A DNA stretch of 64,000 bases from Litoribrevibacter albus (GTDB lineage: Bacteria; Pseudomonadota; Gammaproteobacteria; Pseudomonadales; Litoribrevibacteraceae), in the NCBI RefSeq assembly GCF_030159995.1, contig NZ_BSNM01000011.1, positions 434,001 to 498,000 on the forward strand. The letters are read 5' to 3'. A program made the translations under genes and the position numbers. Under the pieces are notes generated by a model. The model made no database searches and was not told the origin of the DNA. It saw nothing but the letters and a program-made list of their open reading frames with translations. Below are positions 10,501-21,076 of this stretch, piece by piece (the stretch's first letter is position 1; each line of letters begins with the position of its first letter).

Positions 10501-11371
10501 ATAAAGACAAATCACTGACTTTCGACTCAGCGACAAAATTCATGCCCCTATAATTCCAGTTAAGCCAGACGTTCATTGAACCGGCCAAGCGATCCAACCG
10601 ATAGCTTTCCGTTAACTGAAAATTTTGAGCCCAATCCAGGGAGTCCAAATCATCTGCATCGATGAATAAATCAAAGTTGAACGCAGGCTCACCAGGTAAA
10701 TGCCAGGCTTCTCCCCGAAAGGACAAATCAATCGGGTTTCTGTCCCCTTCAACCTCGCCTTCCAGCGTGGTGTAATCACCTTTTTTAGTAACCAACACAT
10801 CCAATTTAAGAGGACGATCGAACGGTTCATCGGCATGATACAAATGGATAATGGCTTCTCTGAGATCAAAGTTCCCCTGATACAACACCAGATCAATCCA
10901 GCGATTAATTTCGAGACTGTCTTTCTCCGCTAAGTCAGTGGTTTTTCGGGAAATGCCATCCAAAGACCAGGAAAGATCTTCTCGCTGCCGGACCGTCAAC
11001 TCCAACGCATCAATCACAAACTCATCGAACACCGGCCGCAGATAAATAAGCGACTTCAGCGTGTTCAATTCAATCAGTATGTTTTTGGCTTCGGCTAAAG
11101 GTTCCTTCGTCTCGGTATTAACGACCTTGAGATCTGAAAATGACAGCAGCGGATTCAACCCGGACATCTGGTTATGGGAACTGGAAAACGCCAAATCATA
11201 ACCGGATTGGGTTTCCAGCCAGAATTCAATGTCCTTGCTATAGTGGTTATAGCCCCACAACAGGACTTGAGCTAACGACCAGGTCAGCATAAATACGATG
11301 GCACAGACGAAAAACAGCCGCCAAAGCCAAAGCTCGACTTTTCGAGTAATGGTCGTTAATGGAAGCGCCAT
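7532..11371 (-). CDS. yhdP: YhdP, AsmA-like intermembrane phospholipid transport protein
   Basis: Encodes 1279 residues, the expected size for YhdP. A single N-terminal membrane helix (WLWRLFFVCAIVFMLTWSLA) is followed by a very long periplasmic beta-rich region. The C-terminal AsmA-like block includes DQFTGVNYQISGTWDEP. YhdP, TamB and YdbH form tubular bridges moving phospholipid to the outer membrane. It is the last gene of the mre-maf-rng-yhdP run, starting 3 bases after the rng stop, which implies cotranscription and perhaps translational coupling. Confidence 0.93.
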   Translation of the reverse strand: MALPLTTITRKVELWLWRLFFVCAIVFMLTWSLAQVLLWGYNHYSKDIEFWLETQSGYDLAFSSSHNQMSGLNPLLSFSDLKVVNTETKEPLAEAKNILIELNTLKSLIYLRPVFDEFVIDALELTVRQREDLSWSLDGISRKTTDLAEKDSLEINRWIDLVLYQGNFDLREAIIHLYHADEPFDRPLKLDVLVTKKGDYTTLEGEVEGDRNPIDLSFRGEAWHLPGEPAFNFDLFIDADDLDSLDWAQNFQLTESYRLDRLAGSMNVWLNWNYRGMNFVAESKVSDLSLLKQDDDKPLDIKTDRFYVSGEFSEAYCSINIPSANVSLNNENYVTSSHRLLCDYLGNWWWTTPEVDVGKLNSMISWLPNSFEKLKKDLSILTPQGLLSYPVLWVNRDGDFRFESDLSELSVESWEGAPGLNQLNGKLVVEESQGYVEFSAMNPTLSYPGIFRNTQDFHSLDGRVDWWLDGENLRVFSHGLSINSEKIDAALGFAFEWEFLSDEARLALDVSISNAQPGQVLEFLPVDLEPELLTWMDSALTQTQLNDGRLLLTLSLDPAAPVTDTLMIDTKASGEQLVYDPAWPAVDNFSGHFEINNKDLIAKVSGVTLGNPIEDLSVIYPDIWQDDASDLNIALHSQSQLKRYLRFIQQSPLDATLGKALQDWTLAGEASVLGGLTFDLNTNDISNVEFEVFPQKASVILPGLPEVSDVQGEIVYTSERDLAVRQLTGQALGGNVSLTLETNSDQYQIKGRGKAKVTSLLEWQTLPESFNEYLEGDVDYYFNSQITENEFSVNVHSSLEGVVSSLPYPMTKNDADKSMIFVYQGRSNPDQVSHSIDVGALNVDYEIRPKTGVERTAVSFGRLPKESRIPDQGTFIFARLSQLDFKAWANVLSGLEREESSEPSSIYADVMIEKASLGELAFDNLSLSCSSSYLGHRVALRSRQASGTIRFPKGDNPIDVDLDYLILPPAELPAESDSKLKDKPKINTAIAKEDPFESLNPADIPATNIKISKLQKGSKELGFWRASLSPVKQGVVLDIKESNFAEINSTGQIWWTFNNGEHSTFLDASIKSRHIDSTFKTLGYEPSFKAKRVNLDVLSYWQGSPAAFDRLTTQGVIDVSVEDGQFLNVSNSASTLKVFGLFNLSSLGRRLKLDFSDVYSSGLAFDEITGRLSINQAIVDIENPIEITGPSANITLGGATNMADETLDMDMRLSVPVSGTLPLAVVVAGVNPLIGGIMLLGQGVWGGVVDQFTGVNYQISGTWDEPVMEATTKVDAPSE

Positions 11372-11374
11372 AAC

Positions 11375-12877
11375 TTACCCTAATAACACCACATCAAACT
11401 GTTCTTGCGAATACCCCGGCTCCACCTGAAATTGAATCGGAGTACCGATAAACTCTTCAAGATCAGCCACACTGGCAGACTCTTCATCAAGCAACATATC
11501 GACCACAGGTTGGGATGCCAACACCATATAACCGGTACTGCCATACGCACGAGATTCACGAATGATTTCCCGGAAAATCTCATAACACACCGTTTCGGCC
11601 GTTTTTAACGTGCCTCGACCATCACAGGATGAACAAGATTCTGTTAATAACTGCCCCAGACTTTCACGAGTTCGCTTACGTGTCAGTTCAACCAGACCTA
11701 GCTCAGAGACACCGCTAATTTTGGTTTTAGCATGATCTTTTTCCAACTGTTTCTCGAGCATTCTCAACACCTGTCGCTGATGCTCGGTGTCTTCCATATC
11801 AATGAAATCGAGAATGACGATACCACCCAAGTTTCTCAGTCTTAGCTGACGACCGATGGCGGTTGCGGCTTCCAGATTGGTTTTGAAGATGGTTTCTTCG
11901 AGGTTTCTGTGACCGACAAATCCACCGGTATTCACATCCACCGTGGTCATGGCTTCAGTCTGATCAATGATGATATAGCCACCAGACTTCAACTGGACCT
12001 TACGAGTTAACGCGCGCTGTAACTCATCTTCTACCCCATACAAATCAAAGATTGGTCGCTCACCTGGGTAATACTCCAACTGCTCAACCACTTCGGGAAC
12101 ATACTTTTCTGAAAACTGCTGAGACTTTTGAAAGGTCTCTTTGGAGTCAATCCGGATTTTTTCGATGTTAGGGCGAACCAAGTCTCGCAGTGCACGCTTG
12201 TACAAAGGCAAGTCTTCAAAAATCAATGCAGGTGCTTTCACATTGACCATGCTCGCTGAAATATAGCTCCATAAACGACGAAGGAAGTTCACATCGGTCA
12301 GAATGTCTTCCTCAGGAACACCATCAGCCGCCGTTCTTAAAATAAATCCATCAGGGTTGGCGGTGCCTTCTGCAACATCTTCCGCAATGGCCTCACTGAC
12401 GATGCGTCTTAAACGCTCCCGCTCTTGTTCGTCTTCAATACGCTGAGAAATACCCACATGCTCATTTTCCGGCATGTACACCAGATAGCGGGAAGGAATC
12501 GAAATACGAGTGGTTAACCGCGCCCCTTTTGTACCAATAGGGTCTTTGGTGACCTGAACTACAATCTCTTCACCTTCATTCAATAAAGCGCTGATGTGAT
12601 CAGGATTTTGCTTGGCAAACTCAGAAGACTTGGGAGGTAAATTAATATCCGCCGCATGAATAAACGCCGCTCGCTCAAGACCAATATCCACAAACGCAGC
12701 CTGCATCCCAGGTAACACCCTGACCACTTTCCCTTTATAGATATTACCAACGATGCCACGAGTATTGCTTCGCTCAATGTAGACCTCTTGCAGCATGCCG
12801 TTCTCCACAACAGCCACTCGGGTTTCCACCGGGGTCACATTAACTAGAATCTCACCGTTTTTTATTCCTGAGGCCAT
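11375..12877 (-). CDS. rng: Ribonuclease G
   Basis: Encodes about 500 residues. It opens with the RNase E/G phrase EILVNVTPVETRVAVVENG and has an S1 domain at about 40-120. Catalytic aspartates appear in TVDVNTGGFVG and ILDFIDM, and CSSCDGRG supplies the zinc-link cysteines. RNase G matures the 16S rRNA 5' end and decays some mRNAs. I prefer the ATG at 12877, preceded by AAGGGTGG; upstream in-frame GTG codons are possible. The gene overlaps the end of maf by 16 bases. Confidence 0.95.
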   Translation of the reverse strand: MASGIKNGEILVNVTPVETRVAVVENGMLQEVYIERSNTRGIVGNIYKGKVVRVLPGMQAAFVDIGLERAAFIHAADINLPPKSSEFAKQNPDHISALLNEGEEIVVQVTKDPIGTKGARLTTRISIPSRYLVYMPENEHVGISQRIEDEQERERLRRIVSEAIAEDVAEGTANPDGFILRTAADGVPEEDILTDVNFLRRLWSYISASMVNVKAPALIFEDLPLYKRALRDLVRPNIEKIRIDSKETFQKSQQFSEKYVPEVVEQLEYYPGERPIFDLYGVEDELQRALTRKVQLKSGGYIIIDQTEAMTTVDVNTGGFVGHRNLEETIFKTNLEAATAIGRQLRLRNLGGIVILDFIDMEDTEHQRQVLRMLEKQLEKDHAKTKISGVSELGLVELTRKRTRESLGQLLTESCSSCDGRGTLKTAETVCYEIFREIIRESRAYGSTGYMVLASQPVVDMLLDEESASVADLEEFIGTPIQFQVEPGYSQEQFDVVLLG

Positions 12878-13446
12878 GACCACCACCCTTCTATTTCTAC
12901 ATCCATGAGTAATTCCGCAGTTTCTGCCAACGGCAGCCCAACCACAGCACTGTAACTGCCCTCAATTGAGCGCACTAACATTCCACCTTTTCCCTGAATA
13001 CCATACGCCCCTGCCTTATCGCAGGGTTCTTGCGTATGCCAATAGGCTTCCGCCATGCTTCTTGATATCTCGCGGAAACACACCTGCGCAGAAACCAGTC
13101 GAGAATGGCATTCGTCATTGTGAACCAGCGCAATACCCGTTAACACTTCGTGCTTACGGTTAGACAAACTCAGCAGCATATCTACGCCATGCGCTTTCGA
13201 TTCAGGCTTGCCCAGAATGATATTATCAATCACCACACTAGTATCCGAACCTAATACCCACGTATCAGGATTCGTATTAGCAACCGCCTGTGCTTTCTCA
13301 ATCGCCAAACGCAACACATAGTCGTTAGGATTTTCTTGCTGAAAAGGCGTTTCATCAATATCTGCCGGACAGCAGTGAAACGTCACCCCTAGCTGCTCAA
13401 GCAACTCTCTTCGACGAGGAGACTGAGACGCGAGTATTAATGTCAT
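12862..13446 (-). CDS. maf: Maf/YhdE family nucleoside triphosphate pyrophosphatase
   Basis: Encodes about 194 residues. The N-terminal signature LILASQSPRRRELLEQLG and the motifs VLGSDTSVVIDN and DKAGAYGIQGKGG mark a Maf nucleotide pyrophosphatase, which hydrolyses dTTP/UTP-type substrates and is linked to septum control. The ATG at 13446 gives the usual family start; an upstream TTG at 13458 is less likely. It lies between mreD and rng as in Pseudomonas and E. coli relatives. Confidence 0.93.
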   Translation of the reverse strand: MTLILASQSPRRRELLEQLGVTFHCCPADIDETPFQQENPNDYVLRLAIEKAQAVANTNPDTWVLGSDTSVVIDNIILGKPESKAHGVDMLLSLSNRKHEVLTGIALVHNDECHSRLVSAQVCFREISRSMAEAYWHTQEPCDKAGAYGIQGKGGMLVRSIEGSYSAVVGLPLAETAELLMDVEIEGWWSWPQE

Positions 13447-13463
13447 CAGAGAAACCAATTAAA

Positions 13464-13955
13464 TTAGTGAATATGCCATCTAAGATTTAAACGGCGAATC
13501 ATGTGGTACATCGACGGCCACAACAGCGCACTGACCAGAGACGGCAACAAAAACCATAATACATCTGAAATCGAACCTACTCGTTCTTGCCACCAATAAC
13601 TCATTAACTTAGTAAGCCCCAGCATTAAGAACACCATCATCGACTGTTGAAACAAATTAAACATCCGCATTCGCTGGTACAAGGTAAGACACAGGTAGGC
13701 AATCACCGCATACTTGATGGCATTCAGCCCGAGGTTATCTCCTTTGAAGATATCGACTACCAGCCCGACAAGCCAACAGCTGATAACCCCCACTTTGTAA
13801 GGAAGAAACATCACCCAAAAGATTAAAATCAACGCCATCCATTCAGGACGCGCCACAGCTAACCAATCAGGTAAAGGCCACAACTCCAACAACAAGGCAC
13901 AGAAGATCCCCGCGCAAAATGGCCAGTACCAATTCTTGGGGGTATGATCATTCAT
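13464..13955 (-). CDS. mreD: MreD rod-shape protein
   Basis: Encodes 163 residues and is almost entirely membrane-embedded, with about five helices, typical of MreD. It includes the phrase GDNLGLNAIKYAVIAYLCLTL. MreD works with MreC and MreB in the elongasome that guides lateral wall synthesis. Its start overlaps the mreC stop by 4 bases, indicating translational coupling. Sequence conservation is low in this family, so context carries much of the call. Confidence 0.92.
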   Translation of the reverse strand: MNDHTPKNWYWPFCAGIFCALLLELWPLPDWLAVARPEWMALILIFWVMFLPYKVGVISCWLVGLVVDIFKGDNLGLNAIKYAVIAYLCLTLYQRMRMFNLFQQSMMVFLMLGLTKLMSYWWQERVGSISDVLWFLLPSLVSALLWPSMYHMIRRLNLRWHIH

Positions 13956-14833
13956 TTCGCAACTCCAGCCTCTTTCTGGGCATTTCGCTCAATGAAATCC
14001 TGCTCTATTTCTGCTTTTGGCGTTTTCAATACCAACCACTGGCGACTGCGATCCAATTCAGCAACAGGCAACGCCTTAACCAACGCATACGGCCTCCCCG
14101 GATCGTGATAGACCGAGGTCACGCGTGCCACAGGGTAGCCTGGTGGAAACTTACCCCCCAAGCCAGAGGTGAGTAACAAATCCCCTTCCACAACATCAGC
14201 AGTATCGGCAACATAAATGAGTTTCAGTTCATTAATATCACCGGTTCCTACAGCAATGGCGCGCGTTCCATTACGATGAACTTCCACAGGAACCGCATGG
14301 GTACTGTCGGTAATCAAAAGAACACGAGAGTAGTGATAACCCACCTCAACAACTTGTCCGATCAGCCCTTTCGCATCAATAACCGGCCACCCTTCCTGAA
14401 CGCCGTTATTTAACCCCACATCAACAACCGTACGATGCACAAACGGATCAGGATCAACGCTCACTACTTCCGTTAGCATATGATCAACATCAACACGTTT
14501 GGAACCACCCAAGGTTTCACGCAACCGGATATTTTCAGCCGTTAATGCCGCCATTCGTTGCATGTTCTTCTTGAGGATGATGTTCTCCGAGGCCAACTTC
14601 TTGTTCATTTCAATTAAGTCAGCTCGGCTGGTCAACATATCGTCGACTACTTCAGCGGTCTCGTAAGGAATGTCCAGTAAATGATAGAAGGGAACGGTGG
14701 TTAACCCAATTACACGCTTAGCCGGGTCCAACCAGTTGGTGGTCTTATCGATCAAAATCAGGATGGCAGATAACACAGCTACAATAAGTAACCGCATATA
14801 AAGAGATGAACCTGAACTAAAAATCGACTTCAT
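13952..14833 (-). CDS. mreC: MreC rod-shape protein
   Basis: Encodes 293 residues. It has an N-terminal membrane helix (LLIVAVLSAILILI), a coiled coil near 70-110 (NKKLASENIILKKNMQRMAAL) and a periplasmic beta-barrel core with VVDVGLNNGVQEGWPVID, GLIGQVVEVG and LTSGLGGKFPPGYPVARV. MreC activates the PBP2/RodA wall synthase. It follows mreB after a 156-bp gap holding a strong hairpin and is coupled to mreD. Confidence 0.95.
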   Translation of the reverse strand: MKSIFSSGSSLYMRLLIVAVLSAILILIDKTTNWLDPAKRVIGLTTVPFYHLLDIPYETAEVVDDMLTSRADLIEMNKKLASENIILKKNMQRMAALTAENIRLRETLGGSKRVDVDHMLTEVVSVDPDPFVHRTVVDVGLNNGVQEGWPVIDAKGLIGQVVEVGYHYSRVLLITDSTHAVPVEVHRNGTRAIAVGTGDINELKLIYVADTADVVEGDLLLTSGLGGKFPPGYPVARVTSVYHDPGRPYALVKALPVAELDRSRQWLVLKTPKAEIEQDFIERNAQKEAGVAK

Positions 14834-14914
14834 GAATTCAGTATATCCAGAAATAAAAGCCCAACGCTAAACGACTGATCGGCCTTCATTTTTCTTATCA
14901 ATTTTAAACAGCAA

Positions 14915-14942
14915 AGCCGCTTACAGCAGGCTGTAAACGGCT
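14915..14942 (-). terminator. Hairpin between mreB and mreC
   Basis: Read on the minus strand, two 13-base arms (AGCCGTTTACAGC and GCTGTAAGCGGCT, one G-U pair) flank a CT loop, followed by TTTGCTGTTT. It looks like an attenuator or weak terminator that would set mreB above mreCD, a common arrangement. The U-run is interrupted, so read-through is likely. Confidence 0.5.
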
Positions 14943-14989
14943 TACACAAGTAACAAGCACTTTACACAGGTGATGAATTCACCAAATGT

Positions 14990-16503
<1,514 letters not shown>

Positions 16504-16791
16504 ATGAGCATTGACCACGATCAGGTGGCAAAAATTGCTGAGCTGGCACGCTTAAATATTGAACCAGCTCAAATGGATCAATATGCGGAAAATCTATCCA
16601 GCATTCTTGATTTAGTTGATCAACTACAAGCAGCAGATACAGATGGCATTGACCCCCTTGCCAACCCACTAGATGCTGTTCAACGTCTACGTCCTGACCA
16701 AGTCACCGAAACCAATCAACGTGAGCACTTCCAGAAAAATGCGCCAAGCGCAGACAAAGGCTTATTCCTGGTTCCTAAAGTAATTGAGTGA
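16504..16791 (+). CDS. gatC: Asp/Glu-tRNA amidotransferase subunit C
   Basis: Encodes 95 residues. Typical GatC phrases are VAKIAELARLNIEP, LSSILDLVDQLQAADT and the C-terminal LFLVPKVIE. GatC stabilises the GatA-GatB pair, which converts misacylated Glu-tRNA(Gln) or Asp-tRNA(Asn) to the amide. An AGGAG ribosome-binding site precedes the ATG. It is first in gatC-gatA-gatB. Confidence 0.95.
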   Translation: MSIDHDQVAKIAELARLNIEPAQMDQYAENLSSILDLVDQLQAADTDGIDPLANPLDAVQRLRPDQVTETNQREHFQKNAPSADKGLFLVPKVIE

Positions 16792-16862
16792 TTTTTTGTC
16801 ACCCAGCAGCCTTAACCAAACTGGATTCAAAACACATTTAAACGTTTTATTGGACAGATTTC

Positions 16863-18317
16863 ATGCATAACAAAACGCTAGCTGAGTTAGCTCAAGGTCT
16901 CCAATCCGGAGAGTTTTCCAGTGTCGAGCTAACATCACACTATTTAGACCGAATTAAATCTCTCGATGAGAAGACCAACGCATTCATTACGGTCACTGAA
17001 GAGCATGCGCTGGCACAAGCCAAGCAAGCAGATCAGTTACGGGCAGACGGCAAAGCAGGCGCTTTATCCGGTATACCTATCGCTCACAAAGACATCTTCT
17101 GTACCGAAGGCGTAAAGACCAGCTGTGGTTCAAAAATGCTGGACAACTTCATCGCGCCGTACGAATCAACCGTTACGCAGAAATGTAACGAATCCGGTTT
17201 AATCATGTTGGGTAAAACCAACATGGACGAATTCGCTATGGGTTCATCCAACGAATCAAGCTTCTACGGTGCCTGCCACAACCCTTGGGATCTGGATAAG
17301 ATTCCAGGCGGCTCGTCCGGTGGTTCTGCAGCTGCAGTTGCCGCTCGCCTGGCACCTATTGCTACAGGTACAGACACCGGCGGTTCTATCCGTCAGCCAG
17401 CTTCTATGTGTAACATCACTGGTTTGAAACCAACCTATGGTCGCGTTAGCCGCTGGGGGATGATCGCGTTCGCTTCCAGTCTTGATCAGGCAGGCCCGAT
17501 GGCACAAACCGCCGAAGACGCTGCAATGCTATTAAATGTGATGGCCGGTCTGGATCTGAAAGATTCCACCTCAATGGATCAACCTGTTCAAGACTACACT
17601 GCCGACCTTAACAACGGTTTAGAAGGTCTTCGTATTGGTCTACCGAAAGAATATTTTGCAGAAGGTCTGAACGGCTCTGTGAAAGCGGTGATTGAAGCTT
17701 CTATCAAAGAGCTTGAGAAACAAGGCGCGATCATTAAAGAAATCAGCCTGTCGACCACTAACCTGTCTGTACCTGCCTACTATGTTATCGCACCGGCAGA
17801 AGCATCAGCTAACCTGTCTCGTTTTGACGGTGTTCGTTATGGTTACCGTTGTGAAGATCCTCAAAATCTAGAAGATCTCTACAAACGTTCCCGTGGTGAA
17901 GGTTTCGGTGACGAAGTGAAGCGACGCATCATGATTGGTGCGTATGCACTATCAGCCGGTTATTACGACGCCTACTACAAAAAAGCACAGCAAGTACGCC
18001 GTTTAATCAAGAACGACTTTGCCAATGCCTTTAACGAAGTCGATGTCATTGCCGGCCCAACAGCACCAACCACGGCATTCAAAATGGGTGAAAAGACCAG
18101 CGACCCGGTCACCATGTATCTGGAAGACATCTTCACCATCTCTGTAAACCTGGCTGGACTACCAGCCATTACCGTACCAGCTGGCTTCGCTGACGGTATG
18201 CCAACAGGCTTACAACTGATCGGAAACTACTTCCAGGAAGCAAAACTATTGAACATCGGTCATAAGTATCAACAAGCGACTGATTGGCATAAGAAAACAC
18301 CTGAGCAGTTTGCCTAA
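16863..18317 (+). CDS. gatA: Asp/Glu-tRNA amidotransferase subunit A
   Basis: Encodes 484 residues, an amidase-signature enzyme. The Ser-cisSer-Lys triad is visible: Lys76 in IPIAHKDIF, the cis-Ser in [14 protein letters not shown] (about 150-163) and the nucleophile region [10 protein letters not shown] (about 173-182). It hydrolyses glutamine and delivers ammonia to GatB. It lies 71 bases after gatC and 96 before gatB, all in one direction. Confidence 0.97.
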   Translation: MHNKTLAELAQGLQSGEFSSVELTSHYLDRIKSLDEKTNAFITVTEEHALAQAKQADQLRADGKAGALSGIPIAHKDIFCTEGVKTSCGSKMLDNFIAPYESTVTQKCNESGLIMLGKTNMDEFAMGSSNESSFYGACHNPWDLDKIPGGSSGGSAAAVAARLAPIATGTDTGGSIRQPASMCNITGLKPTYGRVSRWGMIAFASSLDQAGPMAQTAEDAAMLLNVMAGLDLKDSTSMDQPVQDYTADLNNGLEGLRIGLPKEYFAEGLNGSVKAVIEASIKELEKQGAIIKEISLSTTNLSVPAYYVIAPAEASANLSRFDGVRYGYRCEDPQNLEDLYKRSRGEGFGDEVKRRIMIGAYALSAGYYDAYYKKAQQVRRLIKNDFANAFNEVDVIAGPTAPTTAFKMGEKTSDPVTMYLEDIFTISVNLAGLPAITVPAGFADGMPTGLQLIGNYFQEAKLLNIGHKYQQATDWHKKTPEQFA

Positions 18318-18413
18318 TTGAAAGATGAATAGAGAGACCAAACGACCACCTTTTGGTACTCAACCATTAGCAAACATCACGAAATAAACTGCTCAAAGAA
18401 AGAGGAAGACAGT

Positions 18414-19865
18414 ATGGAATGGGAAACGGTTATTGGACTGGAAATCCACGTTCAACTTGCTACCGAGTCCAAGATTTTTTCTGGTGCCAGCACCACCTTT
18501 GGTGCTGAACCAAATACTCAGGCGTGTGCCGTAGACCTTGGCCTGCCAGGTGTATTACCGGTAGTTAACGAAAAAGCCATCGAACTTGGCGTTCGCTTTG
18601 GCTTGGCGATCGATGCCGAGATCGGCATGAAGTCAGCATTTGACCGCAAAAACTACTTCTATCCGGATCTGCCAAAAGGCTATCAAACCACACAGATGGA
18701 CTACCCGATCGTTGGGAAAGGCCATGTGGACATCGAACTGGAAGACGGAACAGTAAAACGTATCGGTGTAACCCGCGCTCATTTGGAAGAGGATGCAGGT
18801 AAATCACTACACGAAGACTTTGACGGTCAATCCGGTATCGACTTAAACCGTGCGGGTACGCCACTGCTTGAAATCGTTTCCGAGCCTGACATTCGCTCAG
18901 CAAAAGAAGCGGTAGCTTACGTTAAGAAGATCCACTCATTGGTTCAATACCTCGATGTGTCTGACGGCAACATGTCGCAAGGCTCTATGCGTGCTGACTG
19001 TAACGTATCCATCCGCCCGAAAGGTCAGGAAGAGTTTGGTACGCGTACCGAGATCAAGAACGTAAACTCGTTCAAGTTCATCGAGAAAGCCATTAACGCT
19101 GAAATCGAACGTCAAATCGATCTGATTGAAGACGGCGGCAAAGTAGTTCAGGAAACCCGTCTGTACGATGCCAACAAAAACGAAACACGTTCTATGCGTA
19201 GCAAGGAAGTAGCCAACGACTACCGTTACTTCCCATGCCCGGACCTACTGCCTATCCACATCACTCAAGACTATGTGGAAGCGGTACGTGAGAGCTTGCC
19301 AGAACTGCCAGATCAGAAATGCGAGCGATTCCAGAACGAACTAGGCCTTAGCCATTACGATGCGTCAGTCATCTCTGCCAGCCGAGCTATGGCGGATTTT
19401 TTTGAAACCGTACAAAGTAAGATTGACGATGCTAAATTAGCAGCAAACTGGGTAATGGGGGAATTGTCTCGTCTATTGAATCAAGATGACAAAGACATTA
19501 CTGAAAGCCCTGTATCTGCAGATCAGCTTGCTGAAATGCTGACTCGACTCAAAGACAACACCATCTCCAGCAAAGCGGCTAAAACCGTAATTGAAGCTCT
19601 ATGGGCTGGCGAAGGGTCGGTGGATGAAATCATCGAGAAGAAAGGTCTTAAGCAAGTATCTGACACAGGTGCTATTGAAGCCATCGTCGACGAGGTCATT
19701 GCAAACTGTCCTCAGCAGGTGGAGCAGTATGTAACCGCCGAACCAGACAAACGAGGCAAAATGGTTGGTTTCTTCGTTGGCCAGGTGATGAAAGCATCTA
19801 AAGGTGCTGCCAACCCTGGGCAAGTAAACCAAGTATTGAAAAAGAAACTGGATGCACTTTGCTAG
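18414..19865 (+). CDS. gatB: Asp/Glu-tRNA amidotransferase subunit B
   Basis: Encodes 483 residues, full length. It begins [20 protein letters not shown] and carries the conserved kinase core [38 protein letters not shown] and EIKNVNSF, plus a C-terminal tRNA-binding tail. GatB phosphorylates the tRNA-bound Glu or Asp and amidates it. It ends shortly before an intrinsic terminator. Confidence 0.97.
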   Translation: MEWETVIGLEIHVQLATESKIFSGASTTFGAEPNTQACAVDLGLPGVLPVVNEKAIELGVRFGLAIDAEIGMKSAFDRKNYFYPDLPKGYQTTQMDYPIVGKGHVDIELEDGTVKRIGVTRAHLEEDAGKSLHEDFDGQSGIDLNRAGTPLLEIVSEPDIRSAKEAVAYVKKIHSLVQYLDVSDGNMSQGSMRADCNVSIRPKGQEEFGTRTEIKNVNSFKFIEKAINAEIERQIDLIEDGGKVVQETRLYDANKNETRSMRSKEVANDYRYFPCPDLLPIHITQDYVEAVRESLPELPDQKCERFQNELGLSHYDASVISASRAMADFFETVQSKIDDAKLAANWVMGELSRLLNQDDKDITESPVSADQLAEMLTRLKDNTISSKAAKTVIEALWAGEGSVDEIIEKKGLKQVSDTGAIEAIVDEVIANCPQQVEQYVTAEPDKRGKMVGFFVGQVMKASKGAANPGQVNQVLKKKLDALC

Positions 19866-19884
19866 TATCTTTTTAACCTCTTAC

Positions 19885-19912
19885 AAGCCGGGTATACCAC
19901 CCGGCTTTTTTT
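19885..19912 (+). terminator. Intrinsic terminator of gatCAB
   Basis: AGCCGGGT and ACCCGGCT form an 8-bp GC-rich stem around a 5-nt loop, followed by a run of seven T. It begins about 20 bases after the gatB stop. This is a textbook rho-independent terminator. Confidence 0.92.
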
Positions 19913-19943
19913 ATGCCCTTCCCCCTCATCTTTCCCCATGCCC

Positions 19944-19985
19944 CACCTTGACACAAGGTGTTCAATTTTTGTTCAAAAAATTGAA
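19944..19985. promoter_or_regulatory. Two adjacent palindromes upstream of the 20072 gene
   Basis: CACCTTG-ACA-CAAGGTG (19944-19960) is immediately followed by a 10-bp inverted repeat, TTCAATTTTT / AAAAATTGAA with a 5-nt centre (19961-19985). The first contains TTGACA at its centre, so it may be a -35 region within an operator, but no good -10 follows at standard spacing. An operator or RNA hairpins are both possible. Confidence 0.4.
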
Positions 19986-20071
19986 ACACAGTGTTGGCAT
20001 TCTAGTTGCAATATTCTTGATGTTCTTAAGGAAACTCAAAATTACAAATAGGAAACAGGGGAGACTGCAAG

Positions 20072-20263
20072 ATGGGCGCAGCAGAAGAACTATTCATTGA
20101 ATCTTATGATCTAAAAGACGACGAACCTACGAAAGAGAAAGGGAAAAGAGGCCGCAAGAACACTGCCGCTAAGCGACTGGCCGCACGAAGGAGCATTGAA
20201 GCCTACCAGGAAGAGCGTCAGCTCACCAAAAATCTTGAAGAATTCTGGTTTGATGAACTTTAA
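20072..20263 (+). CDS. Small charged protein, PA3496-like (tentative)
   Basis: Encodes 63 residues with an acidic N terminus, a basic centre (KGKRGRKNTAAKRLAARRSIEAY) and a helical acidic tail (EERQLTKNLEEFWFDEL). The pattern of a basic patch followed by an EERxLxKxLEEF-like end resembles the small PA3496 family of pseudomonads. That family has been labelled a putative envelope integrity protein, but the function is unproven. The GGGGAG ribosome-binding site is excellent, and codon use looks like the neighbours. It stands alone between the gatB terminator and convergent ubiX. Confidence 0.65.
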   Translation: MGAAEELFIESYDLKDDEPTKEKGKRGRKNTAAKRLAARRSIEAYQEERQLTKNLEEFWFDEL

Positions 20264-20439
20264 AACGCATTAAACCTACCAGAACCATAGGTAACACCCT
20301 GTTACCTATGGTCACACACAAACCGTCACCACCCCACTTAAAAATCAACCACTTAGTCAGAAAAGCCCTGCAAAAACGCACCACAAAAGAGCAGATCTGC
20401 CCTTTCATAAAAATTTCATCGAAACGTCATATGTGGATT

Positions 20440-21069
20440 TCAGTCTTGCCCATAGCCCCAGCGAGGAACCATTGTTTGTGGTATCGAGAGCTGATCCAAC
20501 ACTCTGGCAACCACAAAGTCCACCATATCATCGATCGACTCAGGCTGATGATAAAATCCTGGTGCTGCTGGCATCACCACAGCCCCCATTCGACTCAACT
20601 TGAGCATATTCTCAAGATGAATCTCCGATAACGGCATTTCTCGGACCAACAAAATTAATTTCTTACGCTCTTTCAATACAACGTCGGCCGCACGCTCAAT
20701 CAAATTGTTACTCGCACCACAAGCAATCGCCGATAGTGTGCCGGTACTGCACGGACAAATCACCATTTGCCCTGGGCCACTTGACCCTGACGCCACAGGA
20801 GCTAACCAGTCTTCACGGCCAAAGACCTGAAGCAAGTTGTCGCCAATGTCGTATTTTTCGACCAAATACGCCTTTAATGCATCTGGATTGGCAGGCCAGC
20901 TTTCTTCTGTCTCTGTGGTAATTACCATTTGCGCCGCTTTCGATACCATTAAGAATACCGGCACATTCTGGGCAAACAGGCACTCCATCAAACGCATGCC
21001 ATATTGCACACCGGAAGCACCTGTCATTGCGACAGTAACGGGCGTTAATTGATTAGATTGAGTCTGCAT
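20440..21069 (-). CDS. ubiX: UbiX flavin prenyltransferase
   Basis: Encodes 209 residues. The FMN-binding start [19 protein letters not shown], the middle [25 protein letters not shown] and the late block [21 protein letters not shown] are all UbiX signatures. UbiX makes prenylated FMN for UbiD-type decarboxylases in ubiquinone synthesis. It starts 7 bases after the mpl stop, so the two probably share a transcript, as in relatives. Confidence 0.95.
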   Translation of the reverse strand: MQTQSNQLTPVTVAMTGASGVQYGMRLMECLFAQNVPVFLMVSKAAQMVITTETEESWPANPDALKAYLVEKYDIGDNLLQVFGREDWLAPVASGSSGPGQMVICPCSTGTLSAIACGASNNLIERAADVVLKERKKLILLVREMPLSEIHLENMLKLSRMGAVVMPAAPGFYHQPESIDDMVDFVVARVLDQLSIPQTMVPRWGYGQD

Positions 21070-21076
21070 ACTTCTC

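Noticed and set aside
20308-20631. Plus-strand frame overlapping the ubiX end
   Set aside because: It is antisense to the strongly conserved C-terminal part of ubiX and has no protein-like pattern.
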